From the NCBI GenBank assembly GCA_964642165.1, contig CAZXOC010000279.1, forward strand, positions 1-9,869: a DNA stretch of 9,869 nt, given 5' to 3'. The notes below the pieces were generated by a model. The model saw only the letters and a program-made list of their open reading frames with translations. It was not told the origin of the DNA and ran no database searches. Made by a program: the position numbers and the translations under genes. Positions 1-5,184 of the stretch are shown piece after piece. Each line of letters begins with the position of its first letter. Within the stretch, counting starts at the first letter, position 1. The stretch comes from CAYRVX01 sp964642165 (GTDB taxonomy: Bacteria; Planctomycetota; Phycisphaerae; SM23-33).

Positions 1-427
1 TCGGCCCGTGGCGGGCGCCCTCCTCGCCGCCGGAGACGCCCGTGCCGATGTAGAGCTTGCCCGCCTCCTCGACGCGCTGCCACCGCCGGATCGTGTCGCG
101 GAAGTTGCTGTTGCCGCCGTCGATGACGATGTCGCCGTCCTCCAGGTGGGGCAGGAGCTTGTCGAGGAAGGCGTCGACGGCCGGGCCCGCCTTGACCAGC
201 AGCATGGCCCGCCGCGGCCTCTTCAGCGCCGCGACGAACTCCTCGATGGTGTGCGTGCCGATGATCGTGTCTCGCCCCGCCGCCGGGCCGGCGAGGAAGT
301 CGTCCACCTTGCTCACCGTCCGGTTGAAGACCGCCACGGTGAAGCCCTTGTCGTTCATGTTCAGCACGAGGTTCTTCCCCATCACGGCCAGGCCGATGAG
401 GCCGATATCTGCCGTCGCTTCCGCCAT
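1..427 (-). CDS. gnd: 6-phosphogluconate dehydrogenase, decarboxylating (N-terminal part, cut by window edge)
   Basis: Oxidises and decarboxylates 6-phosphogluconate to ribulose 5-phosphate with NADP+, in the cytoplasmic oxidative pentose phosphate pathway. About 142 residues are visible of a family usually near 470-480, so only most of the Rossmann domain lies here. Seen directly: the dinucleotide-binding start GLIGLAVMGKNLVLN (residues 9-23), NRT at 35-37 where the family contacts the NADP phosphate, DGGNSNFRDT (103-112), and the substrate-binding stretch GTGVSGGEEGARHGP (128-142). The ATG at 427-425 is preceded by a strong Shine-Dalgarno, GGAAGGAG, about 9 nt upstream, which fixes the start. 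The gene reads leftwards out of the window and is divergent from the two small genes at 675-1328. No frameshift or missing motif is seen in the visible part. Family assignment is secure; only the C-terminal half is unseen. Confidence 0.95.
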   Translation of the reverse strand, partial: MAEATADIGLIGLAVMGKNLVLNMNDKGFTVAVFNRTVSKVDDFLAGPAAGRDTIIGTHTIEEFVAALKRPRRAMLLVKAGPAVDAFLDKLLPHLEDGDIVIDGGNSNFRDTIRRWQRVEEAGKLYIGTGVSGGEEGARHGP

Positions 428-512
428 TCTCAGATTCTCCTTCCAGCGGGCGTGGGCGCCCGCCCTTGCTGCGAAGCCATCACCCCGCGCCAGCGGACTG
501 CTCCTGGGACCA

Positions 513-540
513 ATCGTATCGGGCGGAAGCGCGATTGCAA
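513..540 (-). promoter_or_regulatory. Candidate sigma70-type promoter for gnd
   Basis: On the minus strand TTGCAA (540-535, 4 of 6 matches to TTGACA) lies 16 bp from TACGAT (518-513, 4 of 6 to TATAAT). Transcription would start near 505, giving gnd a leader of about 78 nt. The leader holds a GC-rich inverted repeat around 445-461 (GGGCG...CGCCC). This is a consensus match by eye in GC-rich DNA and is unproven. Confidence 0.35.
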
Positions 541-674
541 CAGCAATGGCCGTTTCCTGCTCCGGCCGCGCCGGGCAGCGACAGGTCCCGCGTGTCAGAG
601 GAGAATGGTGGAGGGCAGGCCCCTGCCCCGGGTACCATGGGTTCGCCGCGACAGGCTTGTCAGGGGCATCCCGC

Positions 675-1001
675 ATGAGGATCGATCCCAAGTACTTCCG
701 CCTCCTTCAGACAGAGGACAGAACCGTCCTGTTAGGCATCATCACTCGGGAGGGCGAGGTCATGCTCCGCCCGGCCCGCCGAGACACGTGCCCGGGTCAC
801 GCGGAGTGGTGCAGGCTGGAACCCGACGTTCATCCCGAGTTTGGGTTCTCGCTGATCGCCGCAAACGGGCGAGTGCAGGTTATAATGAAGGCGTCCAGGC
901 TGAATCCGCCGGAGCGCGACTTCCTCCCACCGGAGGGCGTACGGAAGCAGCTTGAGGGGATTCTGCCTTTGGACGATGATTTCAGGCAGTATGGGCACTA
1001 G
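675..1001 (+). CDS. Small hypothetical protein (108 aa), first of a tandem pair
   Basis: I do not recognise this protein. It is a 108-residue soluble polypeptide without a signal peptide or membrane segment, mixed alpha/beta by appearance. It has an acidic-aromatic C-terminus (LPLDDDFRQYGH) and a central HPEFGFSLIAANGRVQVIMK stretch that looks like two beta strands. The open frame extends upstream to position 57, but that part is antisense to gnd. The ATG at 675 is preferred because it follows AGGGG (662-666) by 8 nt and lies outside gnd. Base composition is less GC-extreme than the neighbours, for example a TATAAT string inside the gene. It ends 9 nt before the next small gene, so the two are probably co-transcribed. 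The alternative is that this is non-coding and the frame is chance; the natural amino-acid composition argues against that. Confidence 0.6.
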   Translation: MRIDPKYFRLLQTEDRTVLLGIITREGEVMLRPARRDTCPGHAEWCRLEPDVHPEFGFSLIAANGRVQVIMKASRLNPPERDFLPPEGVRKQLEGILPLDDDFRQYGH

Positions 1002-1010
1002 GCGCATGAG

Positions 1011-1328
1011 ATGACCCAGCTGACGCACGAACGCGCGGTTCGGGTTCTTTCCGAGAGCCGGGACCTGGCCGATCTGGCCGAAGCGGCGGCTTTCCTCGCG
1101 GACGACCCTGCGAGCAAGCCCGAGGAGCTGCTTGCCGGCCTGGATCATCCGGGCGTGGTTGCGGACCAGGCTGCCATTGCCCTGCACCGAATGACCGAGA
1201 CCCCGCTGTCGCCGGAACGCCAGCCGGTGACGTCGAAGGAGTTCTGGCAGCGCCGGCTTCTCGAGGGCCCGCCGGGCAGCCGGCTAACGGACACGGCGAG
1301 GCGAGGTGCCCGGGAAAGGGGAACGTAA
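1011..1328 (+). CDS. Small hypothetical protein (105 aa), second of a tandem pair
   Basis: I do not recognise this protein. Residues 1 to about 65 look largely alpha-helical (MTQLTHERAVRVLSESRDLA, then a run of Ala/Leu/Glu/Asp), with an acidic N-terminal half. The last 35 residues are basic and probably unstructured (ending TARRGARERGT). No signal peptide, membrane segment or zinc-binding pattern is visible. The start is the ATG at 1011, 9 nt after the stop of the preceding gene. An ATG at 1007 runs into a stop at once. No good Shine-Dalgarno precedes it, which fits translational coupling to the upstream gene. The small size, tandem arrangement and acidic/basic split superficially recall toxin-antitoxin pairs, but no motif of a known family is present and I do not assign that role. 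Confidence 0.58.
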   Translation: MTQLTHERAVRVLSESRDLADLAEAAAFLADDPASKPEELLAGLDHPGVVADQAAIALHRMTETPLSPERQPVTSKEFWQRRLLEGPPGSRLTDTARRGARERGT

Positions 1329-1338
1329 CACTGTTGGC

Positions 1339-1354
1339 GGGCGGCGAGCCGCCC
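1339..1354. terminator. GC-rich hairpin between convergent genes, possible bidirectional terminator
   Basis: GGGCGG (1339-1344), loop CGAG, then CCGCCC (1349-1354): a perfect 6-bp all-G/C stem in the 62-bp gap between two genes that converge (ends at 1328 and 1391). The position suits a terminator serving both strands. There is no T-run on either side, so it is not a classical intrinsic terminator. In DNA this GC-rich, short stems also occur by chance. Confidence 0.35.
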
Positions 1355-1390
1355 AGCACTGGCGACAGCCGCATCGTCCTTCGTTCGTCC

Positions 1391-2095
1391 CTACAAACGC
1401 CGCAGCGTGACGTTCCGCAGCGCTCCCGTGGTGAACCACGTGCTGATGCCGAAGGGGCGGCAGTCCTCCTGCTGCGGCCAGACCTCGAAACGCCGGTCCT
1501 TCGTCTTCAGGTCGATGAGCTCCCGGCCGTCCAGCCAGACGGTGACGCGCCCCTCCGCGACCCGCACGCGGACGGGGTACCAGCGCTTGTCCTTGAAGTC
1601 GATGACGGCGGTGGTCTCGTTGTCGTTGGCGGGCATGTCGTCGACGTTCGACAGGCCGACGATGCTGCCGCCCCAGCCGCCGAGGATCAACGTGGCGTGG
1701 CCGCCGGCGACGGGGAAGGTCATGCCGCAGAAGAAGTCCGGGCCGCCCAGTCGCCGGGCTTCGAGCGTGACTTCGTAGTCGTCCCCGGGGAAGCCGCCCG
1801 TCCAGCGGACGCCGGTCAGGGCCTCGCCGGCAGGGAGGATGAGCTGCCCATTGCGGACGTGGACCTTCCCGGCCCCGTCGTAGAAGCCGTCGTCGAGCAC
1901 CTGCCAGCCCGTCAGGTCCTTGCCGCTGAACAACTCGACGACGCCCGTACCCCGGGGGGCGGGCCGGCTCGCCGGCTGCGTCGCCGGCCTGGAGCAGCCC
2001 GAAGCCGCCACCAGGGCCCCGGCCAGGACCCGCGCCGCGGCGCAGCGCCACGCCCGCCCTCGGGCAGCTCCCGCCTCGAATGAAGTGGTGTCCAT
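1391..2095 (-). CDS. DUF1080 / 3-keto-disaccharide hydrolase-domain lipoprotein
   Basis: A 234-residue predicted lipoprotein with one DUF1080 domain (Pfam 3-keto-disaccharide hydrolase, a concanavalin-like beta-sandwich). The N-terminus has Arg residues at 12-22, a hydrophobic stretch VLAGALVAASG and a lipobox Cys at residue 34 (ASGC), followed by a Pro/Ser/Arg linker to about 50. The domain opens with the family hallmark LFSGKDLTGW (55-64) and continues through alternating beta strands, including WYPVRVRVAEGRVTVWLDGR (172-191). It ends in the usual family manner with strand ALRNVTLRRL. Family members are very abundant in planctomycetes and are linked to carbohydrate processing outside the cytoplasm; the exact substrate cannot be read here. 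It stands alone, divergent from the serine operon. The start is the ATG at 2095-2093; no strong Shine-Dalgarno is visible, though a weak promoter sits right beside it. Domain length is near that of a single-domain member, with no sign of truncation. Confidence 0.88.
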   Translation of the reverse strand: MDTTSFEAGAARGRAWRCAAARVLAGALVAASGCSRPATQPASRPAPRGTGVVELFSGKDLTGWQVLDDGFYDGAGKVHVRNGQLILPAGEALTGVRWTGGFPGDDYEVTLEARRLGGPDFFCGMTFPVAGGHATLILGGWGGSIVGLSNVDDMPANDNETTAVIDFKDKRWYPVRVRVAEGRVTVWLDGRELIDLKTKDRRFEVWPQQEDCRPFGISTWFTTGALRNVTLRRL

Positions 2096-2103
2096 GGGCG
2101 GCG

Positions 2104-2132
2104 ATTATGTCCTACCACGGACGCGGAATCCA
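2104..2132 (-). promoter_or_regulatory. Weak candidate promoter for the DUF1080 lipoprotein, possibly giving a leaderless mRNA
   Basis: On the minus strand CATAAT (2109-2104, 5 of 6 matches to TATAAT) follows TGGATT (2132-2127, 3 of 6) by 17 bp. The -10 box ends only 8 nt before the ATG at 2095, so transcription would begin at or very near the start codon. The absence of a well-placed Shine-Dalgarno agrees with that. This is inference from two short matches. Confidence 0.25.
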
Positions 2133-2151
2133 CACTCGTGTACGCTGTCCC

Positions 2152-2190
2152 AAGCCCACGGCCGGCGGGCCGTGGGCTTCCGGAAGCCCA
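2152..2190. repeat. Overlapping perfect palindromes (two mutually exclusive hairpins or a dyad operator)
   Basis: Two perfect inverted repeats share one arm. The first is AAGCCCACGGCC (2152-2163), loop GGCG, GGCCGTGGGCTT (2168-2179): a 12-bp stem with a 4-nt loop. The second is the uninterrupted palindrome TGGGCTTCCGGAAGCCCA (2173-2190). The 7-mer AAGCCCA therefore occurs at 2152 and 2184, with its complement TGGGCTT at 2173 able to pair with either. The cluster sits between divergent genes, about 47 bp upstream of the -35 box of the serine operon. It could be an operator dyad for a dimeric regulator, an attenuator-like switch in a longer transcript, or a dispersed palindromic repeat. No T-run follows closely enough for a clear terminator. 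Confidence 0.6.
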
Positions 2191-2236
2191 TGCCTGGGGG
2201 CGATGGCTTTTCTTTGCAGAAGGGGCACTTTCCGCA

Positions 2237-2265
2237 TTGACAGGTTTGCCGAGGCGCGCTACATT
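2237..2265 (+). promoter_or_regulatory. Sigma70-type promoter for the aminotransferase-serA operon
   Basis: A perfect TTGACA (2237-2242) is separated by exactly 17 bp from TACATT (2260-2265, 4 of 6 matches to TATAAT). The box positions predict transcription from about 2272 and a leader of roughly 140 nt before the ATG at 2415. It lies in the divergent intergenic region just downstream of the palindrome cluster, the normal place for a regulated promoter. This is the best promoter match in the window. Confidence 0.55.
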
Positions 2266-2414
2266 CAACGGGCCGTGGCGCCGTTGTGGCAAGGGGGCAA
2301 CCGCCGGGCGGCGCCTGGAAGTGCAATTTGCGTGGTGGTGCGGCAACCGTAGCAAGGGGCTGCGGCTCTGCCAGCTTGTGCCCATCACTGGACGCCTTTC
2401 TCGGGAGGCATCTC
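2266..2414 (+). promoter_or_regulatory. Long, potentially structured 5' leader of the serine operon
   Basis: The stretch between the -10 box and the aminotransferase start is about 149 nt without an evident gene. It holds CAACGG (2266-2271) pairing with CCGTTG (2281-2286), and two 7-8-mers each present twice in swapped order: GCAAGGGG at 2289 and 2352, GCAACCG at 2297 and 2343. Just before the start, GACGCCT (2391-2397) can pair with AGGCATC (2406-2412) with one mismatch, partly hiding the ribosome-binding site GGGAGG (2403-2408). I recognise no known riboswitch consensus. A regulatory leader is possible but unproven. Confidence 0.35.
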
Positions 2415-3548
2415 ATGATCAAGCCTCGCCTTTTTACCCCGGGCCCGACGGACGTTCCGCCGGAGGTCCTCATCGAGATGGCCAGGCCCATCTTCCACCA
2501 CCGCACCGAGCGGTTCCGCACAATGTTCGCGGAGGTCAACGCCGGCCTGAAGAAGATCCTGAAGACCGACGGGGACGTGGTCACCATCGCCGGAAGCGGC
2601 ACCGCCGGCATGGAGGCGGCCATCGCCTGCGCCTGTCCGAGGGACAGAAAGGTCCTCGTCTCCAACGGCGGGAAGTTCGGCGAGCGGTGGGTGAAGGTCG
2701 CCAGGACGTACGGCCTGGACGTGGACGAGGTGACGCTGGAGTGGGGCACGGCCCTGGAGCCGGACGTGGTCCGCGACAAGCTCGCCACGGGCGAGTACGG
2801 CGCGGTCGTCACGGTCTACAGCGAGACGTCGACCGCCACGGCGTGCGACCTGGAGGCCATCGGCAAGGTGGTGGCCGAGACGGACGCCGTGCTGATCGCC
2901 GACTGCATCACGGCGGCCGGGGCGCTGCCCCTGTGGACGGACGAGTGGCACGTGGACGTCGTGGGGGCGGGCAGCCAGAAGGCCTTCATGCTGCCGCCGG
3001 GCCTGGCGATGATCACCGTCAGCGAGAAGGCCTGGAAGAACATCGACGCCATCGACGCGCCGTGCCTGTACCTGGACCTGAAGGCGTACCGCAAATCGCT
3101 GGCGAAGGACGACACGCCGTACACCGGGCCGGTGAGCCTCATCCGCGGGCTGAAGGTCTCGGTGGACGCGATCAACGAGATCGGGATCGAGACGGTGTGG
3201 GCGCGGACGGCGTTGCTGGCCAAGGCCACCCGCGCCGCCGGGGAGGCGATGGGCATGCGGCTGATCTCGAAGCAGCCCAGCGACTCGGTGACGGGCTTCG
3301 TCTACCCCGAGGGCGTGGACGACTCGTTCCGCAAGAAGCTCCAGGCCAAGTACGGCATCTCCGTCGCCGGCGGGCAGGAGGCCCTCAAGGGCAAGGCCAT
3401 GCGCATCAGCCACTTGGGCTACGTCGACCCGATCGAGACGATCGGGATGATCGCGGCCATGGAGTACACGCTGGCCGACTGCGGCGTGGACGTGAAGCTC
3501 GGCGCGGGCGTGACGGCGGCCGTCGAGGTCCTCAGGGAATGGGCATAG
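2415..3548 (+). CDS. Class V PLP aminotransferase, serine/alanine-glyoxylate type; probable phosphoserine-forming step
   Basis: A 377-residue fold-type I PLP enzyme of the class V aminotransferase family (serine-pyruvate / alanine-glyoxylate branch). Seen: the branch's N-terminal LFTPGPTDVPPEVL (7-20), a phosphate-binding SGTAGMEAA (61-69), Asp163 (IADCITAAGALP) expected to contact the PLP ring nitrogen, the Schiff-base Lys189 in GSQKAFMLPPGLA, and Arg330 (KAMRISHLGYV) at the usual substrate-carboxylate position. The ATG at 2415 follows GGGAGG by 6 nt; the upstream in-frame extension is poor protein. serA begins 16 nt downstream with an identical ribosome-binding site, so the two form an operon. 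That context suggests amination of 3-phosphohydroxypyruvate, replacing SerC, in the cytoplasm. The alternative is serine-glyoxylate or alanine-glyoxylate transamination, and sequence alone cannot decide the amino donor. The family is secure; the exact reaction is inference. Confidence 0.92.
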   Translation: MIKPRLFTPGPTDVPPEVLIEMARPIFHHRTERFRTMFAEVNAGLKKILKTDGDVVTIAGSGTAGMEAAIACACPRDRKVLVSNGGKFGERWVKVARTYGLDVDEVTLEWGTALEPDVVRDKLATGEYGAVVTVYSETSTATACDLEAIGKVVAETDAVLIADCITAAGALPLWTDEWHVDVVGAGSQKAFMLPPGLAMITVSEKAWKNIDAIDAPCLYLDLKAYRKSLAKDDTPYTGPVSLIRGLKVSVDAINEIGIETVWARTALLAKATRAAGEAMGMRLISKQPSDSVTGFVYPEGVDDSFRKKLQAKYGISVAGGQEALKGKAMRISHLGYVDPIETIGMIAAMEYTLADCGVDVKLGAGVTAAVEVLREWA

Positions 3549-3564
3549 CCCAGGGAGGCCAACC

Positions 3565-5184
3565 ATGTTCAAGGTGCTGATTGCCGACAAGCTCAGCCAG
3601 GCGGGCATCGACTGGCTCGAGCAGCAGGACGACGTGGAGGTGGACGTCAAGCGCGGGCTGCCGCCGGAGGAGCTGGCGCGGATCGTCGGGCAGTATCACG
3701 GCATGATCGTGCGCTCGGGCGTGAAGGTGACCGCCGAGGTGCTCGACACCCCCGGCGAGTTGAAGGTCGTCGCGCGCGCGGGCGTCGGCGTGGACAACAT
3801 CGACGTGCCCGTCGCCACCGCCAAGGGCGTCATCGTGATGAACACGCCGGGCGGGAACACGGTCTCGACGGCCGAGCTCGCCCTCACGCTGATGATGGCC
3901 CTGTCGCGGAAGATCGCGCCGGCCACCGCCTCGCTCCGCGGCGGCGAGTGGAACCGCAAGGCCTACCAGGGCACGCAGCTCGCCGGCAAGACGTTGGGCA
4001 TCGTGGGAATGGGGCGCATCGGGCGGGCCGTCGCCGGGCGCGCCCACGCCCTCGAGATGCGCGTCCTCGGCTACGACCCCTTCTTCGCCGGCAGCCCCGA
4101 CCCGACCGTCGAGATGGTCAAGGACCTCTCCGAGCTGTGCAAGCGGGCCGATTACATCACGGTCCACGTGCCCAAGAACAAGGACACGACCGGCATGATC
4201 GGCGAGGAGCAGTTCGCCGCGATGAAGCCGACCGCGCGGGTGGTCAACGCCGCGCGGGGCGGCATCGTCGACCCCGACGCGCTGCTGAAGGCCATCCAGG
4301 AGGGGCGGATCGCGGGCGCGGCCTTGGACGTCTACACGGCCGAGCCGCCCGCGACCGAGGCGGAGAAGCAGCTCATCCAGGAACCCAACGTGCTGTGCGT
4401 GCCGCATCTCGGCGCCTCCACGCAAGAGGCGCAGGAGCAGGTGGCGCTGGACGCCGCCGAGCAGCTCGTCGAGGCCCTCCGCGGGGGCGAGGTCCGCAAC
4501 GCGATCAACGCGCCCGGCTTCGACCAGGCCATCCCCGAGATGCTCCGCCCGTACGCCGAGCTGGCCACTCGCCTGGGCACCATCCTGGTGGGCATCACGC
4601 CCGGGGCGCTCGAGAAGGTCGAGGTGATCTACCGCGGCGCGATCGCCGACCTGAACGTCAAGCCGATCACGACCTACCTGCTGGTGGGGCTGATCGGCCC
4701 GCGGATGGACATCCCGGTCAACGTGATCAATGCGCCGGTGCTGGCCGAGCAGCGCGGCGTGGAAGTGGAGGAGATCACCTCCGCGAAGGTCCGCGAGTTC
4801 GCCAACCTCATGGAGGTGACCGTCCTCACCGACCAGAGCAAGCGGACCGGCGTGGGGACCATCTTCGGAAACCGCTTCCCGCGCGTGATCGCGATCGACG
4901 GCTACCGGATGGAGCTCAAGCCCGAAGGCGACATCGTCATCATCCTCAACGAGGACAAGCCCGGCGTGGTCGGGCGCTACGGCACGATCTTCGGCAACAG
5001 CCACATCAACATCGCCGACATGACCTTCTCGCGGAAACGCAAGCTGGGCATGGCGCTGGTGGGCATCAGCCTGGACGACCCGCCCACCGACCAGGTCATG
5101 GAGGAGATCCGCAGCACCGACTTCGTCGAGGCGGCCTACTACCTGGAGCTTCCCGAGCTGCCGCCCGGGGAGCGCGAAGATTGA
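3565..5184 (+). CDS. serA: D-3-phosphoglycerate dehydrogenase, long form with ASB and ACT domains
   Basis: Oxidises 3-phosphoglycerate to 3-phosphohydroxypyruvate with NAD+, the first committed step of serine synthesis, in the cytoplasm. It has 539 residues, normal for the long (type I) form. Domains: substrate-binding 1-100 and 285-315; Rossmann domain about 101-284 with GIVGMGRIG (G148, G150, G153) and Asp171 (GYDPF), which favours NAD over NADP; intervening ASB domain about 325-450; ACT domain about 455-530 (LNEDKPGVVG). The catalytic triad is present: Arg231 (NAARGGIVD), Glu260 (TAEPP), His281 (PHLGAST). By eye, ACT residues Asp464 and Asn482 match the serine-binding Asp and Asn of the Mycobacterium tuberculosis enzyme, so feedback inhibition by serine is plausible. 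The ATG at 3565 follows GGGAGG by 6 nt. The stop overlaps the likely TTG start of the next gene. No truncation or missing key residue is seen. Confidence 0.97.
   Translation: MFKVLIADKLSQAGIDWLEQQDDVEVDVKRGLPPEELARIVGQYHGMIVRSGVKVTAEVLDTPGELKVVARAGVGVDNIDVPVATAKGVIVMNTPGGNTVSTAELALTLMMALSRKIAPATASLRGGEWNRKAYQGTQLAGKTLGIVGMGRIGRAVAGRAHALEMRVLGYDPFFAGSPDPTVEMVKDLSELCKRADYITVHVPKNKDTTGMIGEEQFAAMKPTARVVNAARGGIVDPDALLKAIQEGRIAGAALDVYTAEPPATEAEKQLIQEPNVLCVPHLGASTQEAQEQVALDAAEQLVEALRGGEVRNAINAPGFDQAIPEMLRPYAELATRLGTILVGITPGALEKVEVIYRGAIADLNVKPITTYLLVGLIGPRMDIPVNVINAPVLAEQRGVEVEEITSAKVREFANLMEVTVLTDQSKRTGVGTIFGNRFPRVIAIDGYRMELKPEGDIVIILNEDKPGVVGRYGTIFGNSHINIADMTFSRKRKLGMALVGISLDDPPTDQVMEEIRSTDFVEAAYYLELPELPPGERED

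Noticed and set aside
881..886. A perfect TATAAT inside the first small gene, as a promoter for the second
   Set aside because: No acceptable -35 box 16-18 bp upstream (GCCGCA) and no extended -10 TG; it arises from codons in the gene.
8..955. Long plus-strand open frames running from the left edge over gnd
   Set aside because: Antisense to gnd; the only part kept is the frame from 675 onward, which lies outside gnd and has its own ribosome-binding site.
675..1328. Toxin-antitoxin annotation for the tandem small genes
   Set aside because: Only size, order and charge fit; no motif of any known toxin or antitoxin family is visible.
1284..2388. Overlapping minus-strand open frames around the DUF1080 gene
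   Set aside because: Arg/Pro/Gly-rich frames out of phase with the real DUF1080 gene.
2385..3650. A 421-codon open frame antisense to the aminotransferase
   Set aside because: Shadow of a clearly conserved gene; Arg/His/Gly/Asp-rich, no domain-like sequence.
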